Position numbers and translations under genes: made by a program. From Brachypodium distachyon (lineage: Eukaryota; Streptophyta; Magnoliopsida; Poales; Poaceae): a DNA stretch of 64,000 nt. Below are positions 55,967-64,000 of the stretch, piece by piece. How positions within the stretch are numbered: position 1 is the stretch's first letter; each line of letters starts with the position of its first letter. Where the stretch lies: positions 38,416,855 through 38,480,854 of the forward strand of contig NC_016131.3 of NCBI RefSeq assembly GCF_000005505.3, in the 5' to 3' direction. The notes under the pieces were generated by a model, which was not told the origin of the DNA, did no database searches, and saw only the letters and a program-made list of their open reading frames with translations.

Positions 55967-56919
55967 TGTCCCAACAGTGGCACCCGGGGTACCACCGTTG
56001 CTCAACGCGTGGGTCGCCTCACTTGCTTCCTGCAAGGACGGCACCCTGGGCAGCACGGTGCGAGCTGCCCGGGAAGGCACCAGCCCGGCAGGAGCCTGGG
56101 AAGGGGGTTGCCGTGGACCAGGACTAGCCGGGCTGTGGGGGTTACCTCGGAAGACAGCGTGAAGATCCTCGTCAGGACACCCCTCGGGAAGCCCACTTGC
56201 CGGGGAGAGTGTTCCCTGGCGCAGGCGTTTATAACAGGACCGATGCCAGGCAAGCAGAGTATCGACGCCACGTGGCTGCCCGGCAGGCTCCTTTTGTGCA
56301 GGGCTGGTCAGAGCGTGGAGTGTGACAGAAGCCGAGCATTAAATGCTCCGATAGGGAGGAGGTTACCCGTCTAGTCAACCTACAATGAGTAGCTTGTAGT
56401 GAGTAGCCCGCAGTGAATCTAGGGCACGTGTGGCCCTAGCTACAGTACGTCTCACCGTGCATGCATGCCAGCGCAGCGAAGGCAACTGCCTTGGGCCTCT
56501 GTTCGACACGTGTCCTAGGGCGCGTCCCCCATGCAGACTGTGGCACCTGTGGTATCCCCTTGAGTATAAAAGGAGGACCCGTGCCACCAGTCAAGGGGTG
56601 CCGATTTCCGAAGGTTAGACTCGAGCGTAGATTGCAATCCCGAGAGATTTAGTCCAGAAGTAGCAAGTAGCCACTTAGCAGAAAGAGAAGAGAGCGCCCG
56701 GGGGCTCCCTCGGCAACCTTGTAAACGCTTGTTCATTGGCTAATAAACATTCAGAAGCAGGACGTAGGGTTTTACACCTCCGGGTGGCCCGAACCTGGGT
56801 AAGCCGACTTTTGCATTGCAGCGCCCGTCATTGGCATCGTCGGAGCGATCCCAATGCCCACTACCGAACCAAAAAGGGGGTTCCTCGCATCCCTGGTGTC
56901 TATACCCCGGGCTACGACA
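55967..56919 (+). repeat. Tat-element 5' LTR with TATA box and poly(A) signal
   Basis: 953 bp, from TGTCCCAACAG to GGGCTACGACA. The promoter is visible as gagtataaaagg (TATA at 56565-56573) and a polyadenylation signal AATAAA at 56742-56747. Confidence 0.85.
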
Positions 56920-57008
56920 TCTGGCGCGCCAGGTAAGGGGGTGTGCGGAGAGCTCACCGGTGACCGCCGGCGTCATCGTCTACAACTACATCAGGTTCGT
57001 CTCCTCCG

Positions 57009-59137
57009 ATGGCAGAACTCGTCGCTATGCCTCCCAAGCGGGCTGGCGACTCTCGAATCGATCCGCGTGGTGCCCCAGCGGCGCACACGCGGTCACACGA
57101 CGTGCAGCCCACGTCGCAGGATCAGGAGAACCCTGAGCTTGTCAGGTGCAGCAGCAGCAGTCACAGCTGCCACCGCCACCTCCTCGGTCGTCGGCAGACA
57201 ACCGGCTGAGGGCACTTGCGGCTCCCAGCGCCGGAGCAAGTCTCGGCCATGATGCCGCACGCGCCGGCCGGCGAGTCCACTCACCCGAGGGCACCGGGCG
57301 AGCATAGCGTGTCGCGTGCGACGCCGATGGAATCTCGCCCCACTCACCCGAGGGCACTAGGCGACAAGGCGGAGAGCAGCCGGTCAGAGAATCGGCAGCC
57401 TCTCGCCCAAACCCCGGCGGAGGCCATCATAGCCGCGCGTGTCATGGTGCGCTACGGGCCACCGCAAGGCACACTGACTCATGAAGCGTTGAGTGCGGAG
57501 TTGGACGCGCTCCTCGCACTCACCGCCTAGCAGCCGCAAGGCGAGGGCGCCCTTGCCGGTTCAGGCCGGGGGCAGAACCCGAGACGTAGAGACGCACCCC
57601 GCGTCTCAGGGCATGGAGAGCACCCTCCCCCGTAGAAAGGGCAAGAGGCGAGGATCCCGAGGGGTCCTCGGATTCGTCACCGACCGTTACACGGGCTGAC
57701 ACGCGGGGTATCCTGAACGCCCGCCAGCAAGAAGACCTCCGCCAGCGCTTGGAGCACCGGCACCGGCGTGAGGCAGAACAACAACACCCAGAAGAGCAGG
57801 AGGATGCTCCCTTGGGCGCCGAGGACGACTGCGCCACGTTTACTCGCGAGCTGCGCCAGGTGACATGACCCCGCAAGTTCCGAGCACCGGCACTCGGGAC
57901 GTACGACGGGACCGTGAACCCCAAGGATTTTCTCCTGACCTACACGTTGGGGATTCACGCCATCGGCGCCGACGACAAGGTCAGGACCAACTGGTTTCCG
58001 ATGGTCCTCAAGGGATCAGCGAGGACCTGGTTGCTCAACCTGCCTGCCGGGTCCATAGCCTCCTGAGCTGACCTGCGCGAGCAGTTTGTGAACGCGTTCC
58101 AGGGCGGTTACAAGCGCCCGGGAACCATGGTGGAGCTGCACGCGGTCGTGCAGAAACCGGGGGAGACGTTGCGGGGCTTCATTAACCGCTTCTCCAGTCT
58201 CTCCTACTCCATTCCTGAGGCAGGCTGCCGCCATCATCAACACCTTCGCCATCAACGTCCGTGACCCAAGATGCGGGAGAAGCTGAGCACGCACCGGATC
58301 CGGACGACGCATGAGCTCTACGCCTTGGTGCACAAGTGTGCCATGGCCGAGGAAGGGCGCTTGGCGAACCAACTTGCAGCTAAGGTTGCCGCGAGCCCCG
58401 TTGAGGGCTCACAGAAGAAGGGCTCCCGGAAGCGCAGTGGGAAGCAAGTGCTTGCCGCGAAACCGGGGGTTACCTCGAGGCCTGCGAAAAAGGCCTCATC
58501 CGTTGGCGGGTCTCGTGGCAAACCAGACGATGCGCCCCGCTGCCCCATCCACGCCAACGCCACCCATGACGCGAAGGATTGCCGCATCCTGCAGGGTATC
58601 AAGCAGAGGCGCGAGCAGCGCCACGAGGAGCACCGGGCAGCCGGTGCCTGCTTCAACTGTGGGGATATCGGGCATCTCTCCTGCGATCGCTCGAATGACC
58701 CCAGAGTTGGAGCAAAGCCTGCCGGTGGAGATGCCGGCAGAGAAGAAGCCCAGGGGGGTCGAGGCCAAGCCCGCGTCTGCAGGGACCGGCCTCCCCGGGG
58801 ACGAGACAAGGCTCGCGCTGAGGAGCAGCACGGGTCTGATTACAGCGAGGGCGACGAGCCCGGCTTCCAGGAGCCCCGCGGCGTCGCTTGCATCCATGGG
58901 GGAGCTTACGCTCTCCCATCCTATAGCGCGGTAAAGCGCCTCACCCGGGAGGTGTGTGCGCTGTTGCCAGACATGGAGACGCAGCAGCCGTTGAAGTGGT
59001 CGCACATGCCGATCACCTTCAACCCTGACGATCACCCAGCCCGGCAGCTGGGGTCAGGGGTTCTGCCCTTCGTGGTCTCACCGATCATCAACAACATGAC
59101 GGTGACCAAGGTGCTGGTGGACAACAGAGCGGGGTAA
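57009..59137 (+). pseudogene. Tat-element gag and start of protease
   Basis: The first Met is in MAELVAMPPKRAGD (57009). After several frame changes a capsid-like retrotrans_gag core lies at about 57865-58260 (PRKFRAPALGTYDGTVNPK, WFPMVLKGSARTWLLNLP, LREQFVNAFQGGYKRPG). A basic linker and a zinc knuckle CFNCGDIGHLSCDR (58649-58690) follow, in which the last Cys of CX2CX4HX4C is replaced by Arg. At 59095-59137 protease begins (VTKVLVDNRAG, with a TAA next). TGA and TAG stops stand where Trp and Gln are expected (58066, 57868, 57528). Confidence 0.8.
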
Positions 59138-60800
59138 AACCTCCTGTCCGCCAGGTTGGTGGAGAAGCTTCAGCTGCCGCTGGAGCAGATGAAGCCCACC
59201 GACCCGTTCCGGGCGGTGAACCCCGGGATCGTGCGCCCCCAGGGCGCATCACGCTGCCGGTTACCTTCGGGTCCTGGGAAGCGTTTAGAACTGAGCACCT
59301 CGTATTTGATGTGTCTCACACCCCGTTGCCGTACAACGGGATCCTTGGTCGGCCGGCGCTAATCAAGTTCATGGTGGCAACCCATTGCGCCTATGGCGTG
59401 ATGAAGATTCCGTCCACATACGGAGTCCTCTCCATCAAGTGCGATCTCAAGGACGCAGCTTGGTGTGTTGGCGAGGTCGTCAAGGCCGCCGCCGCAACCG
59501 ATTCCGGTGACGAGGGCGTCGCCAGAAGTGAAGGCTCGCTACCGGGCGATCACCCAGCAGCGAAGAAGGCTCGTGTTACCGCACAACCACTAGCCGGGGG
59601 AAGCACAAACTCGAGCTCACCAAATAGTAGATTCCACTGCTGGTTGTGATTTGTTGTGTTTTTTGGATGCTTTTTCCGGCTACCATCAAATTAAGATGGC
59701 AGTCGAGGACGAGGAGAAAATGGCGTTCATCACCCCGGTTGGTTGCTATTGTTACACGTGCATGCCTTTCGGGTTGAAGAATGCGAGCTCAACATTCCAG
59801 CGTGCCTTACGCGAATGCTTGGGACCCTAGCTAGGCCGAAACATTGAAGCCTGCATGGATGATATCATCATCAAGTCAAAGCGCGGGGACTCGCTTATTG
59901 ATGACCTGCGGGAGACGTTTGATAACCTCCGCAGGATCAAGCTCAAGTTGAACCCTGAGAAGTGCACCTTTGGTGTAGACTCGGGGCAGCTTTTGGGCTT
60001 CTTGGTTTCACACAGGGGGATTCGAGCCAACCCAAAGAAGATAGAAGCTATCGAGAGAATGGAGGCTCCCCGCAAGGTGAAGGATCATCCAGCGCCTCAA
60101 CAGCTGCGTTGCCGTGATGGGGCGCTTCATTTCAAGGCTGGGCAAACGCGCCTTGCCTTTCTTCAAGCTAATGAAGAAGAAGGGCCAAATCGATTGGACC
60201 CCCGAGGCTGAGGTGGCGTTCCAGGACCTGAAGCGGTACCTGAAGTCGCCGCCTATCCTCGTCGCCCCCAAGCCGGGCGAGCCGCTGCTGATCTACCTAG
60301 CGGCGACTGACCAAGTGGTCAGCTCGGTGCTTGTCGAAAAGAAGATCTCCCGGGGGCTGGGGTTGCGGGGCTGGGGGCTGAGCCAGCCCCGGCAACCGCC
60401 TCGGACCCGGGAACCGCCATCGAGCCGGCGGCGTCGACACCACGCAAGCGGCTCGTGCAGCACCCGGTGTACTTCGTCAGCACGGTGTTGCGCGACGCCC
60501 GCATGCGGTACCCGCAAGTGCAGAAGCTCTTGCTGGGGATTCTGCATGCATCCTGCAAGCTGCGCCACTACTTCCAGGCGTACCGCGTCACGGTGGTGTC
60601 AGGGTTCTGCCTCGAGCAGGCCCTCACCAACTGAGAAGCCACCGGGAGGGTGGCCGAGTGGAGGATGGAGCTGTCGGAGTTTGATCTGCACTTCACGAAC
60701 ACCAATAGTATCAACAGTGCCGCTCTGACTAATTTCGTTGCAGAGTGGACCTCGACGGGCATAGAAGAAGAGGAGCCGGAAACCACCCTGCTCGGCAGGC
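59138..60800 (+). pseudogene. Tat-element protease, partial reverse transcriptase and RNase H
   Basis: The aspartic-protease fold continues with NLLSARLVEKLQLPLEQM, and PYNGILGRPALIKFM (59325-59370). The RT starts abruptly near 59612 at STAGCDLLCFLDAFSGYHQI, so its N-terminal half is deleted. Then PFGLKNASSTFQRAL, CMDDIIIK (59852-59875, Cys for the usual Tyr), NPEKCTFGV and LGFLVSHRGI. The first RNase H region follows (about 60200-60620). Stops include a TAG at about 59828 where Gln is expected and a TGA at 60632. Confidence 0.82.
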
Positions 60801-60807
60801 CATTGGG

Positions 60808-61607
60808 TCATGTACTTTGACGGCGCGTTCAGCCTGTAGAGGGCTAGCGCCGGAGTCGTCATCGAGTCACCCACGAGAGACCAGTTGAAGTTCGCCATCC
60901 AACTCGACTTTCCCAACTCCACCAACAACACAGCTGAGTACGAGGGGTTGCTCGCCGGGTTGCGGGCGACGATCGCCCTCGATATTAAGCGCCTGGTTGT
61001 CCGCGGGGATTCACAACTCGTGATCAACCAGGTTAACAAGGACTACAACTGCCCGCAGATGGCAGCGTACGTGGATGAAGTCCGCAAGCTAGAACACAAG
61101 TTCAAGGGTTTGCAATTCGAGCACATCAAGCGCAAGGATAACTTCGCGGCTGATGAACTGTCCAAGTGGGCGGCAGAGCACCGGAAAGTCCCGGCGGGAG
61201 TGTTCTGGCACAGGCAGACTGCGCCTTCAGTCACTCCCAAGCCGGCTGCCGGGGAAGCCCCCCCGGCAACCGAAGGAAACCCCACAACAGCGGGGGTCCA
61301 TGCCGCTGATGTGGCGGCATGCATGAATAGGGAAGCCCCGCCTTGTGCGTCGGACATCGCCCGCTACCTCAAGGGGGAAGCCCTCCAGAAAGACGACGTT
61401 GTCGCGGAGCGCGTAGCCCGGCAAGCCAAGATGTACGCTCTGGTAGACAGGAATCTCTACCGGAGGCGTGCAAACGGAGTAAAACTCCTCTGCGCGCCCC
61501 AAGACGAAGGGCACGCTCTCCTGGAAGATATACACCGAGGCACATGCTCGCACCATGTGGCCTCCCGGGCTCTGCCCGGCAAGGCTTTTCGGCACGGCTT
61601 CTACTGA
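60808..61607 (+). pseudogene. Tat-element second (archaeal-type) RNase H and linker
   Basis: The domain runs MYFDGAFSL, a TAG in place of Gln at 60838, then VVIESP, NNTAEYEGLLAGLRA (60922-60966), VVRGDSQLVINQVN and DNFAADELSKWA (61138-61175). Its catalytic Asp/Glu residues are present. The region to 61607 is a Pro/Ala linker and the start of the integrase zinc region. Confidence 0.83.
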
Positions 61608-62545
61608 CCTACAGCACTAGCCGATGCCGAGCAACTGGTCAAGACATGTGAGGCGTGCCAGTTCCATGCGAAGAAGAGTAATCAGCCAGCGCACGCCCTG
61701 CAAGACATTCCATCCTCCTGGCCGTTCGCGGTCTGGGGGCTGGACATCGTCGGCAAGTTGCCGAGAGCGGTTGGCGGCTACGAGTATCTGCTCGTGGCCA
61801 TCGACAATTTCTCCAAGTGGGTGGAGGTGGAACCAGTGCGGAAGGTGACCGCTCAGGCGGCCATCAAGTCCTTCAAGGGCATTGTGTGCCGGTTTGATGT
61901 GCCCAACGGCATCATCACCGATAATGGCACACACTTTACAAGCGCCGTGTTCCAAACTTACTGCGAGGGCATGGGCACCAAGATCCACTTCGCCTCTGTT
62001 GCTCACCCAAGGAGGAACGGACAGGCGGAGAGAGTTAACGCAGTAGTGCTGCGGGGGCGCAAGACGAGAACCTTTGACAAGCTCAAAGGCCATGGGAAGC
62101 ACTGGATTGAAGAACTCCAGCCCGTGCTGTGGTCGATCAGGACCACACCTAGCCAGGCAACGGGTGAAATTCCTTTCGCCCTTGTCTACAGAGCAGAAAC
62201 GGTGCTGCCCCTCGAGCTCAAGCATGGATCCCCTCGGGTACGCGCGTACGGTGAGCAGAGCCAACACGAGCAGAGGGTTGACGATCTTAACTTCATCGAA
62301 GAACTTCGATGCCGGGCTGCTGTACGAGCTGCGCGCTATCAGCAGGGGCTCCGCAGTTATCATGACAGGTGAGTCCGTACCCAGGAGCTCGAGGTCGGAG
62401 ACCTTGTCCTGCGCCGGATACAAGGAACGAAGGCCGGGAACAAGTTGGCTCCGAAATGGGAACAAGTTGTCCGACTGGACACCGAAGAAGGCTTGCCGGT
62501 GCAAAACAGTTGGAATTTTGAGCACTTGCGCAAGTTCTACCCGTG
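61608..62545 (+). pseudogene. Tat-element integrase
   Basis: The second half of the HHCC motif is CEACQFHAKKS (61651-61680). The catalytic core shows GLDIVGKLPRAVGGYEY, IITDNGTHFTSAVF and NGQAERVNAVV, so all three acidic DDE residues remain. The C-terminal region ends NFEHLRKFYP with TGA at 62544. A TGA at 62370 stands where Arg is expected. This is the best preserved domain of the element. Confidence 0.87.
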
Positions 62546-63342
62546 AAGCGGCAGAGCCTGTCCCACAGGTGATGCTGCAGCAACATGCCTCTTGAACTAG
62601 CGTAGCCGGGCAACCCCCGATTATAATCCGCTAGTTTCTATGAATAAAGATAAGTAATTTCCTTTGAATTTCAAGTTGTCTCGTTATTGCATGTTTTTTC
62701 TTCGGTCTCCTGCTCTAAGTGCACAAAAGTCTCTTTCCATCCTTGGCTGTGAGCACGGGGCTGCTGGAGCCTCGAAAACAAAAATCCCGTTAATGGATCA
62801 CTCCGGCACGGGGTCATGCCATTGCCGGGTTCCCCGCAACGCGCACCACGCAGCAGCTGCGTCTTGGGAATAGGAGAGTGCTCACACCCAAGTTTGGTAT
62901 CGACCCTTCTGTGCCCGGGGACAGGGAGGCAGGAGGGCTATCTATGCTGTACCTTTTTTCGTGCATTTCGAAAAAATTTGCAGCATCTCGGGCTTGGTAA
63001 GGATCTGACAGGCAGGATAAGGTTAGGGGTCAGACACACGGTGATACTCGTGGAGTACTCACGGGCCGTGTCGTCTAGCGGGCAGCCACTAGTGCATGGC
63101 GACCGCTTCAAGGTTCTTACCACAAGAGGGTGTCGCCATGGGTGCCGCGATGGCTCGGCGCGCGCGGTGGCAGGATTCTCCACCGTGCCTATATAAGGGC
63201 ATGGTGGCCACGGAGCAACTCAAAGCAAAGCTAAGAAGGTGGCGAGTGATGCAGTAGAGGAGCGGCGGTGGTGCATTTATCCGCGCACAAGCGCCGAGGG
63301 TGTTCCCTCCATCGCGTCCCTGCCACGCCACTCTACTAGGTG
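62546..63342 (+). other. Tat-element 3' non-coding region
   Basis: No convincing ORF. A tatataagg motif at about 63189-63197 could be a TATA box, possibly from an LTR-like or passenger segment. The region is interrupted at 63343 by another LTR. Confidence 0.5.
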
Positions 63343-64000
63343 TGATATGGACATGCTAACCATGGATACGACCATTAGAACCCTAATTGTTGGTGTATCT
63401 AATAACAATTATAATCAGGTGAATTCAATTACAAAATGTTTTAAATATTTTAGTTGCAAAGAGGCGGAGCTACTATCTTGTGTAATCTTATTATGTTGGT
63501 ATCTTATTGAACTTTACAAGTCCAAAGTGAAGATGAAGTGTGATAGTCTGCAAAGGGAGATTCAAAGTGAAGGCTATCAAGTCTATTTTCCAACAAATCA
63601 AACGGCACATGATTCGGAGCTTGCTAGAGAAAGATATCACGAATTAAAGTTGAATCCGATTCGGGTCCGAGCTGTCAGTATACCCGAATTTGTTTTAATC
63701 ACCCAGGCCGCATCCGGAGTCCAAATCAAGCAAACAAATCTGGCCCCATCAAGAGATTCGACTCGTGCTGGCCGTGGCGGACAAAACAAGCTGACGGGTC
63801 TGTTTTTCTGTTTCCTAAAGAGTTGTAATTTGTTAGGAAAGTTAGAGATAGAGTTGGATTTCGGCCTCCTTACTCAAGGTGGATGAAAATATCTCTCCCT
63901 CCTCCTTTATATACCCCATGAGCCCCCCCAAGGAGCCTTGGGTTTTGTTTAGTTAAAAGTTAGCCATGACTACTACTTCGTGTAATCGCGTGTGTCGGTT
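63343..64000 (+). mobile_element. LTR of the gag-only family, partial at window end
   Basis: It starts TGATATGGAC after aggtg and matches the 33471 LTR throughout, with an in-frame +3 and an in-frame 39-bp deletion inside the U3 ORF. The ORF is open from 63347 to a TGA at 63884 that replaces CGA. Whether this is a solo LTR or the 5' end of a full element cannot be seen. Confidence 0.9.

Larger units (their letters stand above)
55967..63342 (+). mobile_element. Ty3-gypsy retrotransposon of Tat type (dual RNase H), 3' end outside the window
   Basis: 5' LTR 55967-56919, a tggcgcgccaggt primer-site-like motif (56922-56934), gag, protease, RT, RNase H, a second archaeal-type RNase H and integrase follow in order. 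The second RNase H is the mark of the Tat branch. After integrase comes about 0.8 kb of non-coding 3' region, then an inserted LTR of the gag-only family; the element's own 3' LTR must lie beyond 64000. Upstream bases ctacc (55962-55966) are the presumed target duplication. Confidence 0.9.

Noticed and set aside
58318..58934. Large antisense and shifted ORFs over the Tat gag
   Set aside because: They are shadows of the GC-rich gag reading frame.

Overview
This window is plant nuclear DNA, almost certainly from a grass (Poaceae, probably a large Pooideae genome). The evidence is the density and type of transposable elements: a CACTA element with TNP2 and Ulp1-like genes, grass-type L1 LINE, Ty3-gypsy and Ty1-copia retrotransposons, Mutator-like elements with long inverted repeats, PIF/Harbinger, Stowaway and Tourist elements, solo LTRs and layered nesting. 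I found no convincing intact host gene, no rRNA or tRNA gene, and no prokaryotic feature. Species and family names are deliberately left open.

Layout. 1-373 is unclassified flank. 374-9434 is a decayed CACTA transposon with a minus-strand solo LTR (4072-7207) inside it. 9435-10105 is flank with a small repeat-bearing ORF. 10117-26219 is one L1-type LINE (about 7.3 kb of its own sequence, 11-bp target-site duplication, TSD). A gypsy solo LTR (12966-15910) and a deleted chromovirus-like gypsy element (15994-21801) split its ORF1. 26831-31772 is a minus-strand copia element with short LTRs. 31968-32080 is a Stowaway MITE and 33041-33448 a Tourist-type MITE. 33471-38498 is a complete gag-only LTR retrotransposon with two 1010-bp LTRs and TSD CAAGC; solo or partial LTRs of its family lie at 42795-43836 and 63343-64000. 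38817-40363 is a small MULE and 40672-40894 a SINE-like insertion. 44579-52340 is an autonomous-type MULE with 148-bp inverted repeats, a mudrA-like gene and two passenger ORFs. 53108-53856 is a poly(A)-tailed retroposed insert with a 19-bp TSD. 54256-55966 is a PIF/Harbinger fragment with a Myb/trihelix-like gene. 55967 to at least 63342 is a Tat-type gypsy element.

Under the elements lies a tandem duplication of low-copy DNA. Block A (about 32960-41332) and block B (about 42655-53972) align in short collinear pieces, but each was then filled by different insertions, so empty sites can be read directly and insertions ordered.

Most element genes are dead. Many in-frame stops are TAG or TGA where the family expects CAG, CGA or TGG, as cytosine-methylation decay predicts. 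The most unusual signal is in the gag-only family. Its U3 carries a sense ORF of about 207 codons that is recognisable in all four LTR copies. All five length differences I found between copies inside it are multiples of three, and in the complete element it is continuous with an upstream ORF of unknown function.
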